From NCBI RefSeq assembly GCF_042649125.1, contig NZ_JBHRYQ010000001.1:4278001-4342000 (forward strand): 64,000 nucleotides of DNA, in the 5' to 3' direction. This DNA is from Leadbetterella lacunae. Its GTDB lineage: Bacteria > Bacteroidota > Bacteroidia > Cytophagales > Spirosomataceae. Positions 24,930 through 33,944 of the stretch are shown here, one piece after another. The first letter of the stretch is position 1. The number at the start of each line of letters is the position of its first letter. A model generated the notes under the pieces. The model was not told the origin of the DNA. It searched no databases and saw nothing but the letters and a program-made list of their open reading frames with translations. The position numbers and the translations under genes are program-made.

Positions 24930-25952
24930 TTATTTTCCCCATTTTGCTACCCATGCCGGGTATTCCTTGTTTATGAGGTTATAAGGCCAAGTTCCGTAGT
25001 AGGCATATCCGCTTCTTCGCTCAAACTCTATCTCGGCGATTGCATATTTGACTTGGCTGTCGCGACCTACAAAAATAGGTCGGTTTGTTTCTAAGTCATA
25101 AAACCTCGCCCAAAGCGTATGTCCAGGAGCTGAAATAAGCACCCGGTCTTTTCTTTTAGAGCCATTTGGGTCGTCCACGAATTTTACATCAGCATCGGGA
25201 ATTTTCACTTGGTCTAACCATGAGACCGCAGCCTCAATAGCAGTTTTTATTTCTTCTGAAGGGTGCTCTATTTGCATTAAAAATCTTACGATTCCCACGC
25301 TTTCGTTTCCACTTAAGGAGGGCAATTCAAACATACGAGCTTTGGCTGGTTCTAGCGTTTGTGCATCGTGTTGGGCACACCAAGCGGTTAGTTTTCCATT
25401 TTGTTTGTATTGGGTGTTGAGTAAACATTTAATCCCATTTTCCATGGCCGCTTTGGCTTTGGGTGCATATTGCTCTGGAAGTGAGGCAAATGCCCCAATT
25501 TTGTAGGCAGCCATTTTCATGATATTCATTACGTCAATCATGGCCTGGTCGTTGTAGGTGATATGGGTATGGTAGCCTTTTGTATCGGGGTACCATTGTG
25601 GCCATCCGCCAGCCTTATTTTGTGCTTTCAAAAGATAGTCGATACCTTTACAAGCAGCATTTAGGTAGGTTTTATTTTGGGTTTTAGAAAAGGAATTTAT
25701 CAAATATTCTATTTCTAAAGTGGTTGATTTGTCATCTATGGTAGCATCTCCCTGGTTTTTATCTGCTAATAGCATTTTCTTTCTGGCGTCATCTATGGCC
25801 AAGTCATAATTAGTAGCATCGCCATGATACTGTGGCCAGCCTCCGTAGCTTCTTTGATACAGGAGCATTTTTTCGGCAGTACTGTCTGTCGCAATTTGGG
25901 CAAAAGTACCAAAACTGGCCAAGAAACAACACATAAGTATTTTGTATCTCAT
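24930..25952 (-). CDS. Pectate lyase, polysaccharide lyase family 10
   Basis: A 340-residue secreted enzyme. The signal peptide ends F-A-Q near residue 19. Family PL10 motifs are R-S-Y-G-G-W-P-Q-Y, D-D-K-S-T-T-L-E, G-G-W-P-Q-W-Y-P and T-Y-N-D-Q-A-M near the middle. PL10 cleaves polygalacturonate by beta-elimination, giving unsaturated oligogalacturonides. Length agrees with single-domain PL10. It lies 13 bases after the CE12-GH28 gene on the same strand, so both are probably one transcript. Confidence 0.93.
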   Translation of the reverse strand: MRYKILMCCFLASFGTFAQIATDSTAEKMLLYQRSYGGWPQYHGDATNYDLAIDDARKKMLLADKNQGDATIDDKSTTLEIEYLINSFSKTQNKTYLNAACKGIDYLLKAQNKAGGWPQWYPDTKGYHTHITYNDQAMIDVMNIMKMAAYKIGAFASLPEQYAPKAKAAMENGIKCLLNTQYKQNGKLTAWCAQHDAQTLEPAKARMFELPSLSGNESVGIVRFLMQIEHPSEEIKTAIEAAVSWLDQVKIPDADVKFVDDPNGSKRKDRVLISAPGHTLWARFYDLETNRPIFVGRDSQVKYAIAEIEFERRSGYAYYGTWPYNLINKEYPAWVAKWGK

Positions 25953-25965
25953 TGGATATCAGTGT

Positions 25966-28305
25966 TTATTTTAAACTAAAAGCCTTTTTTGAAGCTTTAG
26001 ATTTAAATGTCGCTACGTTTTGAATACCTTTAGTTAGGGTATTGCTCAGGCTGATATTTTTGCTTCGTGCTCCATTTATTTCTACCAAAAGATTAGCCGT
26101 AGGGCTATAGCTAATATTTGATAATCGAATGTCCGTACTGTTTTGAATTTGGGCCACTGTTTTTGACTTTGTGTCTAACAAAACGTTTTCGAGTGAAATA
26201 TTTTGGGCTTCTATGCAAACTAGGCCTTTATTGCTTGAGAAAGTACTATTTTTAATGCTGATGTTTTTGATGTTTTGCTCGGGTAAACCTCTTAACATAA
26301 TGGCGGTTTCGGCACCTTTGCAATTTATGTTTTCTATATAAAAATCTTTAAAAGCAGGTGTGCCATCGTTATATGGCATCGCCAGAATTTCGGGGAGCGT
26401 GTTTTCTTCGCCCTCGAGCGGTACAGGGTCTTTGGCTTGGTAGTACATATCGAAAAGTATGGCCTCGCCCGGGATGTTATTCATCTGAATGTCTGAGATG
26501 AAGATGTTTTCTACCACGCCGCCTCGGTCTCTTTTGGTTTTAAATCGCAGGCCGATGTCTGTACCTAAGAAATTGCAATTGGTAACAAAAAGATTTTTAA
26601 CACCACCGGACATTTCGGAGCCTATTACAAAACCGCCGTGACCATGAAAAACGGTGTTATTTCTGATAATGAAATTTTCGGTTGCTTTGCCGCGAAGTCT
26701 CCCTTCTTCGTCTTTACCTGACTTGATACAGATGGCGTCGTCGCCAGTATCAAAAGTGCAGTTTTCTACGATTCCGTTCTTACAAGATTCCAAATCGAGG
26801 GCGTCGTTGTTTTGTCCAAACCATGGTTTTTTTACATTTACATTTTTGATGGTTACGTGTTCACACAAAAGTGGGTGAAGTGTCCATGCTGGTGAGTTTA
26901 AAAATGTGGGGCCGTCGAGTAAAACATGCTTGCAGTTACTCAAACTGATCATGTTTGGCCTCAAAAAATCGCGATAAGCCTCATAATCGGCTAAGGTTTT
27001 TCCTTCGGTTTTTTTATTTAACCAAGTTGGGTTTTCGTTGCCATACTTTGAGGTTTCAGACGGGTACCAAGCATCTTTTTTGTCATTTAAAACCCCTCCT
27101 GTGTTGAGTAAAGTTTTCCACTGAGATTCGGTGAGCTTCGATTTTTTTACTTGCTTCCAAACTTGGCCTGCACCATCTAATGTGCCTTTGCCTGTAATGG
27201 CAATATTATGGAGGTCTTTGCCCGATATAGGGGCTTGGCAGCGATACGCCACATTGCCCTCCCAAGTGGTTTCTATGATCGGATAGTCTGCTCTATTGTC
27301 TGAAAACTGTAAAAGTGCTCCTTCGGCTATGTGTAGGTTTATGTTACTTTTTAGAGTTATCGGACCTGAAATCCAAAGCCCTTTAGGTATTAAGACTGTT
27401 CCGCCACCGTTAACTGCAGCCGCTGCTATCGCTTGGTTGATAGCAGCAGTATTTACAGTTTTGACATCGCTTCTGGCACCGAAGTTTCGGATATCGAAGG
27501 TGTCTTTTCTAAAAATTGGAGTAATAATTGCCGGTAACTGAAACGTAAATGTGTTAGGATATGGCGATTTTTTGAGCCAATCTTTAAGTGGTATTTTTTG
27601 ATTGAAAATGTCTTGTGCCACTGCTGCGGCCATCACTTGGGCACCATACGCAGTGAAATGTGTGTTGTCTTCTCTTGCTTCTTTAAATTTTGGATAAAGG
27701 CCTCCCTCAAAAATCATGTAAAGGTCTTTGGAGCCTTCTACGCCGTGTTCTTTAATGATGTTTTGGCTTATGGCATGTAGGTCTATTAGAGATACCTGGT
27801 TTTTAAGTGCTACCTCTTTTACCACCTGCGGGTAATCGCCGTGGTCATCTACAATAGCTCCGTTCTCGTCAAATTTTCTACGCATTACAGGGGTAATAAG
27901 TACCGGAATTCCGCCTTTGGCTTTGGCTTCGTCTACATAGCGTTGGAGGTTTTGGCGGTAATCGGTTTGAGGGGCGGCATAGCGTAGGCTATCGCTTATT
28001 TTTTGGTCGTTATGTCCAAACTGAATCAATACATAGTCGCCTTTGCTGATGTTATCCAACACTTTTTTCCAATGCCCTTGGTCTCTAAAACTCTTGGTGC
28101 TGCGGCCATTTATGGCATAGTTGATTACTTCTACATCTTCCACAAAAAATGAATGGAATACTTGGCCCCATCCGGTTTCGGGAGCATCATAGCTATTTTT
28201 GTTGGCCATGGTGCTGTCGCCCACCAGGTGAATTTTTGGTCCGCTTGATTTCGGAGCAAAAGCAGTGGCTATACATAGCAAGCCAATGGCAAGTATATTT
28301 TTCAT
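25966..28305 (-). CDS. CE12 acetylesterase - GH28 polygalacturonase fusion
   Basis: A 779-residue secreted two-domain enzyme. Residues about 23-245 are an SGNH esterase with catalytic G-D-S31 and Q-F-G-H-N-D, as in CE12 rhamnogalacturonan acetylesterases. Residues about 265-740 are GH28: F-G-A-R-S-D, then N-D-A-L-D near 498, D-T-G-D-D near 520, H-G-H-G-G near 555 and R-F-K-T-K-R-D-R-G-G. The combination would remove acetyl groups and then hydrolyse galacturonan or rhamnogalacturonan. A terminator lies upstream, so it starts from its own promoter just before 28305. Confidence 0.92.
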   Translation of the reverse strand: MKNILAIGLLCIATAFAPKSSGPKIHLVGDSTMANKNSYDAPETGWGQVFHSFFVEDVEVINYAINGRSTKSFRDQGHWKKVLDNISKGDYVLIQFGHNDQKISDSLRYAAPQTDYRQNLQRYVDEAKAKGGIPVLITPVMRRKFDENGAIVDDHGDYPQVVKEVALKNQVSLIDLHAISQNIIKEHGVEGSKDLYMIFEGGLYPKFKEAREDNTHFTAYGAQVMAAAVAQDIFNQKIPLKDWLKKSPYPNTFTFQLPAIITPIFRKDTFDIRNFGARSDVKTVNTAAINQAIAAAAVNGGGTVLIPKGLWISGPITLKSNINLHIAEGALLQFSDNRADYPIIETTWEGNVAYRCQAPISGKDLHNIAITGKGTLDGAGQVWKQVKKSKLTESQWKTLLNTGGVLNDKKDAWYPSETSKYGNENPTWLNKKTEGKTLADYEAYRDFLRPNMISLSNCKHVLLDGPTFLNSPAWTLHPLLCEHVTIKNVNVKKPWFGQNNDALDLESCKNGIVENCTFDTGDDAICIKSGKDEEGRLRGKATENFIIRNNTVFHGHGGFVIGSEMSGGVKNLFVTNCNFLGTDIGLRFKTKRDRGGVVENIFISDIQMNNIPGEAILFDMYYQAKDPVPLEGEENTLPEILAMPYNDGTPAFKDFYIENINCKGAETAIMLRGLPEQNIKNISIKNSTFSSNKGLVCIEAQNISLENVLLDTKSKTVAQIQNSTDIRLSNISYSPTANLLVEINGARSKNISLSNTLTKGIQNVATFKSKASKKAFSLK

Positions 28306-28334
28306 TTTAAAAAATATGTTTAAGGAAAAATTTG

Positions 28335-28362
28335 AGAAAAACAGAGAGCCCGAGTGGCTCTC
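28335..28362 (-). terminator. Terminator after kduI
   Basis: On the minus strand AGAGAGCC-ACTC-GGCTCTCT (8 perfect pairs) is followed by GTTTTTCT. It separates the kduD-kduI unit from the CE12-GH28 / PL10 unit downstream. Confidence 0.75.
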
Positions 28363-28379
28363 TATAAGCTTTTTTGGTA

Positions 28380-29210
28380 TTATCTTAAATGGTTAAGATT
28401 TACGAAGTCCATATCTGTAAAATCTTTGTTTTCACCAGCCATTCCCCATATAAACGAGTAGTTTGCCGAACCTGCTCCTGCATGTATACTCCAAGGCGGC
28501 GAAATGATGGCTTGGTGGTTTTGAATCCACATGTGACGAGTTTCGTCTGGTTGTCCCATAAAGTGCATTACGCCTTGGTTTTCAGGTACATCGAAGTAGC
28601 AATAAACCTCGCTACGGCGATCGTGTACGTGAGGAGGCATGGTATTCCAAATACTTCCTGAGCTCAATACGGTTAGTCCCATTACCAATTGACAACTCAT
28701 GATGCCGTCATTGTGAATGTATTTGTATATCGTACGGTTGTTTGAAGTTTCTGCCGCTCCTAACACTACTGGCGAAGCGTCTTCTTTGGTAAAGTGCTTG
28801 TTTGGGTAGCTTTGGTGTGCAGGTGCGGAAAGCAAGAAAAACTGAGCGGGGTTGCTTCCATCGGCTGATTCGAATGTTACTTTTTTTGTGCCTTTTCCTA
28901 AATACACACATCCTAGTTTCTCTACTTCAAAAGTCTCACCATCGGCAGTAACTGAACCTTTTCCGGCTACGTTAATAACGCCAAGTTCTCTTCTCTCTAG
29001 AAAATAATCGCTTTTGATAGCGTTGTACACTCCCAACTCTAAAGTTTGGTTAACTGGCATAACACCACCTAAAATCATACGGTCGTAGTGTGTGTAAGTA
29101 AGTGAGATTTTATCTGCTTCAAAAAGGCTTTCCACCAAAAAGTTTTCTCTAAGGGCTTTAGTGTTCATTCCTTCCACTTCGCGTGGACTGCTTTCGTATC
29201 TTTCGTTCAT
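28380..29210 (-). CDS. kduI: 5-dehydro-4-deoxy-D-glucuronate isomerase
   Basis: A 276-residue cytosolic isomerase converting 5-keto-4-deoxyuronate from unsaturated pectin fragments into 3-deoxy-D-glycero-2,5-hexodiulosonate. Length equals that of the E. coli enzyme (about 278). The zinc site is seen in P-P-H-V-H-D-R-R-S-E-V-Y, with a further His in S-I-H-A-G-A-G. N-terminal R-Y-E-S-S-P-R-E-V-E and the segment R-R-E-L-G-V-I-N are also typical. It lies 46 bases after kduD on the same strand and is the next step's supplier. Confidence 0.95.
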   Translation of the reverse strand: MNERYESSPREVEGMNTKALRENFLVESLFEADKISLTYTHYDRMILGGVMPVNQTLELGVYNAIKSDYFLERRELGVINVAGKGSVTADGETFEVEKLGCVYLGKGTKKVTFESADGSNPAQFFLLSAPAHQSYPNKHFTKEDASPVVLGAAETSNNRTIYKYIHNDGIMSCQLVMGLTVLSSGSIWNTMPPHVHDRRSEVYCYFDVPENQGVMHFMGQPDETRHMWIQNHQAIISPPWSIHAGAGSANYSFIWGMAGENKDFTDMDFVNLNHLR

Positions 29211-29256
29211 GATTTATCGTATGTCTATTTTATTAAAAGCTTTATTTTAAGATTGA

Positions 29257-30018
29257 TTATCGGCCCATCCAGCCGCCGTCTACGGTCAATATGGTGCCAT
29301 GTACATATGAGGAAAGCTCAGATGCCAAAAATACAGTAGGACCTACAAAGTCTTCAGGCTCTCCCCATCTGTTGGCAGGTATTCTACTTAGTATTGAGGC
29401 ACTTCTTTCAGGGTCGTTTCTTAGAGCTTCTGTATTGTCAGTAGCGATGTATCCCGGTGCTATACCATTTACATTTACGCCTTTTCCGGCCCATTCGTTT
29501 GCAAATGCTTTAATTAAACTGCCTATGGCACCTTTACTAGCTGCATAACCTGGTACATTTATGCCACCTTGGAAGGTGAGTAGCGATGCCGTAAATATTA
29601 TTTTTCCCGAGCCATTTGCTATCATAGTTTTGCCTATTTCTCTGGTTATAATAAACTGAGCGTCAAGGTTTATAGCAATCACTTTGTCCCAATATTCGTC
29701 AGAATGTTCTGCTGCTGGGTTACGCATAATGGTTCCAGCATTGTTTACTAAAATGTCTATTTTGGGATGTGTGCTTTTAACTGAATTTAAAAAAGCATAA
29801 ATAGAGGGTCTGTCGCTAAAATCGGCTTGGAAAGGGTAAAACTTACGACCAAGTTTTTCGATATTGGTTTGTACTTCTGAACCGCTCGCGGGCATTGTAC
29901 CAGAAACTCCAATAATATCGGCTCCCGCTTTGGCTAGACCTTCTGCCATGGCTTTGCCTATTCCTCTGTTGCAACCAGTTACAATTGCAAGTTTTCCTTC
30001 TAAGTTTATTTCTATCAT
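29257..30018 (-). CDS. kduD: 2-dehydro-3-deoxy-D-gluconate 5-dehydrogenase
   Basis: A 253-residue short-chain dehydrogenase. The NAD motif T-G-C-N-R-G-I-G lies at about 14-21, N-N-A-G at about 91-94, and catalytic Y-A-A-S-K-G near 155. It reduces the diketo product of KduI to 2-keto-3-deoxygluconate. Paired with kduI in one leftward unit, it opens divergently from the LacI-family gene, across a control region with an operator-like palindrome. Confidence 0.93.
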   Translation of the reverse strand: MIEINLEGKLAIVTGCNRGIGKAMAEGLAKAGADIIGVSGTMPASGSEVQTNIEKLGRKFYPFQADFSDRPSIYAFLNSVKSTHPKIDILVNNAGTIMRNPAAEHSDEYWDKVIAINLDAQFIITREIGKTMIANGSGKIIFTASLLTFQGGINVPGYAASKGAIGSLIKAFANEWAGKGVNVNGIAPGYIATDNTEALRNDPERSASILSRIPANRWGEPEDFVGPTVFLASELSSYVHGTILTVDGGWMGR

Positions 30019-30166
30019 TTCTCTTTAGAATACTGTTTTTTGAAATGTAAGATTAAGCCACTTTTAGCTGTTAAACAAACAATAGAATTAATTAATTTAT
30101 GCAATCGTTGCCATTCAAAATATTCAGGCTTCTTTTTTTAATTCTTTTTTAATTCATTTTTGATTA

Positions 30167-30178
30167 TGTTTGTAAACA
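30167..30178. promoter_or_regulatory. LacI-type operator-like palindrome
   Basis: TGTTTGTAAACA is a near-perfect 12-base palindrome between the divergent kduD and LacI genes. Its reverse complement matches GGTTTACAAACA at 33918-33929 at 11 of 12 positions. Size and symmetry fit a LacI-family site; binding is inferred. Confidence 0.4.
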
Positions 30179-30211
30179 ACCTTTTGTTTATCCCAAAAAT
30201 TAATTTGACTC

Positions 30212-31207
30212 GTGGAAATTGTTACACTCAAAGATATTGCTAAAGCACTGAACCTGTCTACCTCTACGGTGTCAAGGGCTCTCCGTGATAGCTATGAGAT
30301 TAATCCAGTCACCAAAAAAATGGTGGTGGATTATGCCGAGAAAGTTAATTACAGGCCTAATCCAATTGCCTTAAGTTTAAAAGAAAACAAAAGCAGATCT
30401 ATTGGGGTCATTGTACCCGAAATCGCCAATAATTTTTTCTCCCAAGCCATAAACGGCATTGAAGACGAAGCTTATAAAAGAGGCTACCATGTAGTTATAT
30501 TCCAAAGTCACGAATCGCTCGAAAGAGAAATCTCGAATGTGAGCCATTTGTATGCACGCAAAGTAGACGGCTTGGTGATTTCGCTATCTGGAGCCACCAC
30601 CGATGTTTCGCATATCAGCAAATATGGCCATGAAAACTTTCCTGTAGTTTATTTTGATCGTGTTCCCGAAATTGAAGATGTGCACAAAGTGCAAGCCGAC
30701 AACTTTGGAGGAGCTTATGACGCCACAACTTTCTTGATTAATAGCGGAAAACTAAATATTGCCCACATTACGAGCCCGCCCACGCTTTCCATCACACGCG
30801 AGCGTTTAGCAGGTTACAGAAAAGCCCTTGAAGACAACGGAATTGCCTACAATGAAGATATCGTTAGGTTTTGTAGGTTTGACCCCGAAGAGGCCATTGA
30901 TGTTATAGACGACTTAATTATCAATCACAATCCGGATTCGTTTTTTACGTGTAGCGACAGGCTCGCCATTAATACCTATCAGGCGTTTCAGGCGAGGTAT
31001 GCAGATGTAAATGACCAGTTTTTGTTTTTTGGATTTACGAATCTCAATGTGGCTCATTTGTTTAAACCACCGATTCATACTGTAGTGCAGCCCGCTTACG
31101 AAATAGGCCTAGAGGCAGTGAAAATCCTTTTAGATGATATAGAAAAGCCTAAAAAACGTGTGGGTTTTGAAAATAAAATATTGAAGACCGAAATAAATGT
31201 GAAGTAA
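30212..31207 (+). CDS. LacI-family transcriptional regulator
   Basis: A 331-residue regulator starting with GTG (M-E-I-V-T-L-K-D-I-A). The N-terminal helix-turn-helix reads A-K-A-L-N-L-S-T-S-T-V-S-R-A-L, then N-Y-R-P-N-P-I-A as the hinge helix. The remainder is a periplasmic-binding-protein-like sensor starting R-S-I-G-V-I-V-P-E-I-A. It is divergent from kduD/kduI and probably controls uronate or pectin genes. The inducer is unknown. Confidence 0.92.
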   Translation: MEIVTLKDIAKALNLSTSTVSRALRDSYEINPVTKKMVVDYAEKVNYRPNPIALSLKENKSRSIGVIVPEIANNFFSQAINGIEDEAYKRGYHVVIFQSHESLEREISNVSHLYARKVDGLVISLSGATTDVSHISKYGHENFPVVYFDRVPEIEDVHKVQADNFGGAYDATTFLINSGKLNIAHITSPPTLSITRERLAGYRKALEDNGIAYNEDIVRFCRFDPEEAIDVIDDLIINHNPDSFFTCSDRLAINTYQAFQARYADVNDQFLFFGFTNLNVAHLFKPPIHTVVQPAYEIGLEAVKILLDDIEKPKKRVGFENKILKTEINVK

Positions 31208-31315
31208 GCCAAGGTTTTAATTCACTTGACACTTTAGTTTGTACTTTGTTTCAAAAAATAGTACCAATACAAAAAGCCTAGTATATTTGTGTTTTCGAAT
31301 AGCAATACCGCTAAT

Positions 31316-32677
31316 ATGATACCTATGTATAGACCTTTAAAGGTACTTTTTAATGTCAGGCTACTGTTGAGTTTTTTGTTGGTAGTTTTACTTTTCCTTT
31401 CGTTCGATTTTCTTTTCCAAAAGCTTAATATTGGTATTTTGCCTGCGTCGCAAAGCGGCATAGCGTATGCAATCAAACTCACTATTTATTGGTTCTTATT
31501 TTGGGTTAATTTTCCTGTTTTAAAGCCCGTCAAAATACTCATTCTTACCCTAGCTTTCGGTATCGCCGAATCTTTGCCTTTTTTTCTTGAAACCCCATTA
31601 CATTATTTAGACCAAGAAAATCTCCTTTTTGGTGCAGTGTGTATGGGTTTTGCGGCATTGGTGTTGCTGAGTTTAACTTTGAAATTCTCGTTTCAGACCA
31701 TGGTTTTGGTTTTGCTTTTTGCTGTTTTGCCTTGGGTAAACTTAGGGTATGCCAATCACTTCGAAGGAAACTACAGCATGCTTGGCTTTTTTGGAATGTC
31801 AAATTGGTCTCAAGTAGTTTTTTCAGACCATATTCTGATTGATTTTAACTTGGCTTTGATTAATGGAAGTATGTTTCTGGGTGTTATTTTCTTGTTACAA
31901 GAGCTTATAAATCGAAACGAAAAAGGCCGTAAGGTCAGATTAAACGAACAGCAGTCTTTACAAAAAAAACATATTGTAATTCTAATTTTAATATTCAAAA
32001 ATCTAGTATTTTGGCTTTTGGCTACCGTTTTGGTGACCTTATTAGGTATAGGAAACTTTAGTTTGTTTTCAAATAAAATCTCTGCGGTTTTAAACAGCCT
32101 AGGGGCATTGTTTTATCTGATTTGGTTTGCGTGGTTTATTCGCTCCAAAATCATGCTTTTCTTTTACGACCACACCCACGTGAAAAGCTGGCTGCCCATG
32201 TTGCTATTCTTTCCGTTTACCGATGTTTTTACGGTGCTATTATTAGCACTTATACCTGTTAGAATGCTAAGTGGATGGCTGAGTGTGGGGTATTCAAAAC
32301 TAAACGGCTTATTGTTTGTTTTGGGACTCATTGCGGCGTTTGCATTGTATAATTTTTTCTTTAGGGTGGCTAAGCTGCCCGTTAGTGCCACTGAGCTAAA
32401 ATCAGCTTTGCTTCAGTTAGATGTGTTTTTACCCATTATTATCGGTGCATTTTTAGCTTTTGTATTTAAAAAGCCTAAAAGCTACTTTTCTATTTTGATA
32501 TTTATTTTGTTTGGCTTACCTGTCATTGCCCAGTTTATTCTCCCGAAAATTTCCGGAAATATTTCAATTACTACGCTCGTTTCGGATCTTAATTTTTACT
32601 TGTTTATTGGCCTAATTATTTTCTTTATTTCTCCAGTTTTTCATTTCAAAACCTTTTTAGGTTTAGATGATCAATAA
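31316..32677 (+). CDS. Unrecognised polytopic membrane protein
   Basis: About 453 residues with around eleven hydrophobic segments and few charged loops. Start choice is uncertain: ATG at 31316 or 31325, with GTG at 31289 also in frame. A charged cytoplasmic-type loop (N-R-N-E-K-G-R-K-V-R) near residue 200 separates two hydrophobic halves. I recognise no transporter or enzyme signature. It lies between the LacI and RhaT genes on the same strand, but no functional link to sugar metabolism is visible. Confidence 0.7.
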   Translation: MIPMYRPLKVLFNVRLLLSFLLVVLLFLSFDFLFQKLNIGILPASQSGIAYAIKLTIYWFLFWVNFPVLKPVKILILTLAFGIAESLPFFLETPLHYLDQENLLFGAVCMGFAALVLLSLTLKFSFQTMVLVLLFAVLPWVNLGYANHFEGNYSMLGFFGMSNWSQVVFSDHILIDFNLALINGSMFLGVIFLLQELINRNEKGRKVRLNEQQSLQKKHIVILILIFKNLVFWLLATVLVTLLGIGNFSLFSNKISAVLNSLGALFYLIWFAWFIRSKIMLFFYDHTHVKSWLPMLLFFPFTDVFTVLLLALIPVRMLSGWLSVGYSKLNGLLFVLGLIAAFALYNFFFRVAKLPVSATELKSALLQLDVFLPIIIGAFLAFVFKKPKSYFSILIFILFGLPVIAQFILPKISGNISITTLVSDLNFYLFIGLIIFFISPVFHFKTFLGLDDQ

Positions 32678-32810
32678 TTCCCTTAAATAGTATTTGTTTT
32701 AGAAGAAGTATTTATCTTCTAAGGTTTTTTATAGGAGAGTAAAGGAGAGTATAAGGTATATGTTCGTGTATTTTTGATTAATACAGATTATCAACCTTAA
32801 TTACACTTTA

Positions 32811-33863
32811 ATGAATGCACTTTTAGGAATCATTTTTCATTCAATCGGCGGGTTTTCGTCCGGTAGTTTTTATATGCCTTTCAAAAAAGTGAAAGGCTGG
32901 GCTTGGGAAAGCTATTGGATAGTAGGAGGGCTGTTTTCATGGCTTATTGTACCGCCTATCGCCGCATATTTAACCATTCCAAACTTCGCAGAAATAATCT
33001 CAGGAGCTTCCTCGACTGTTACAAATTTTACTTTTTTAATGGGCCTTTTGTGGGGAATCGGTGGCTTAACCTACGGTTTGGGAGTTCGGTACTTAGGCAT
33101 GTCTCTTGGCAATTCGGTGGTTTTGGGCTTTTGCTCAGCTTTTGGAGCTTTGGTTCCAGCCATTTATTACGACTTTAATCCAACCGAAGGCAAAACTACC
33201 TTAACCCAAATGCTGCATAGCACAGGCGGTCAATTGGTGCTTTTTGGAGTTCTAGTTTGCATTATTGGCATCGCCATTTCGGGTAGAGCGGGCATATTGA
33301 AAGAAAGGGATTTGACCCAAGAACAAAAACTAGAAAGTGTAAAAGAATTTAGCCTAGTGAAAGGTCTAATCATTGCCATCATATCCGGAATATTGAGTTC
33401 GTTTTTTAACTTCGGAATTGAGGCAGGGAAACCTATGGCAGACGTGGCCGTAGAAACGGGAAATAATCCTTTGTTTCAAAATAATGTTACCTACATAATT
33501 GTGATGTGGGGCGGCTTAACTACCAATTTTCTGTGGTGTATGTACTTGAATTTTAAAAATAAGACTTTCGGAGATTATACAAATACCAGCACGCCCATCG
33601 GTAAAAACGTCATGTTTTCGGCTTTGGCGGGTACTATGTGGTTTTTGCAGTTCTTTTTCTATGGAATGGGAGAGAGCAAACTTGGCAACGGAGCCAGTTC
33701 GTGGATACTTCACATGGCCACTATCATACTAACGGCCAATATTTGGGGATTGTACCTGAAAGAATGGACGGGGGTGTCGCCAAAAGCATTCCGAACTTTT
33801 TTGGTGGGAATCGCCACTATCATGCTATCAATCGTTTTGGTGGGAATTGGAAATGCAATGTAA
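32811..33863 (+). CDS. rhaT: L-rhamnose/proton symporter
   Basis: A 350-residue membrane protein with about ten helices, the normal RhaT length. Diagnostic segments: N-terminal G-G-F-S-S-G-S-F-Y-M-P-F-K-K-V-K-G-W, then W-G-I-G-G-L-T-Y-G-L-G-V-R-Y-L-G-M-S-L and F-Y-G-M-G-E-S-K-L. It imports L-rhamnose across the inner membrane. Downstream genes for rhamnose isomerisation, aldol cleavage and lactate oxidation support this. Confidence 0.94.
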   Translation: MNALLGIIFHSIGGFSSGSFYMPFKKVKGWAWESYWIVGGLFSWLIVPPIAAYLTIPNFAEIISGASSTVTNFTFLMGLLWGIGGLTYGLGVRYLGMSLGNSVVLGFCSAFGALVPAIYYDFNPTEGKTTLTQMLHSTGGQLVLFGVLVCIIGIAISGRAGILKERDLTQEQKLESVKEFSLVKGLIIAIISGILSSFFNFGIEAGKPMADVAVETGNNPLFQNNVTYIIVMWGGLTTNFLWCMYLNFKNKTFGDYTNTSTPIGKNVMFSALAGTMWFLQFFFYGMGESKLGNGASSWILHMATIILTANIWGLYLKEWTGVSPKAFRTFLVGIATIMLSIVLVGIGNAM

Positions 33864-33917
33864 AATATGTTTGAACATTAATTGATTTATTTGGTTTAAC
33901 TTTCGATATTAGTTATC

Positions 33918-33929
33918 GGTTTACAAACA
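33918..33929. promoter_or_regulatory. Second LacI-type operator-like site
   Basis: GGTTTACAAACA lies 15 bases before the dienelactone-hydrolase-like start codon. It matches the reverse complement of the palindrome at 30167-30178 at 11 of 12 positions, so the same regulator may control both. Inference. Confidence 0.3.
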
Positions 33930-33944
33930 ATCAATTTAAATCTT

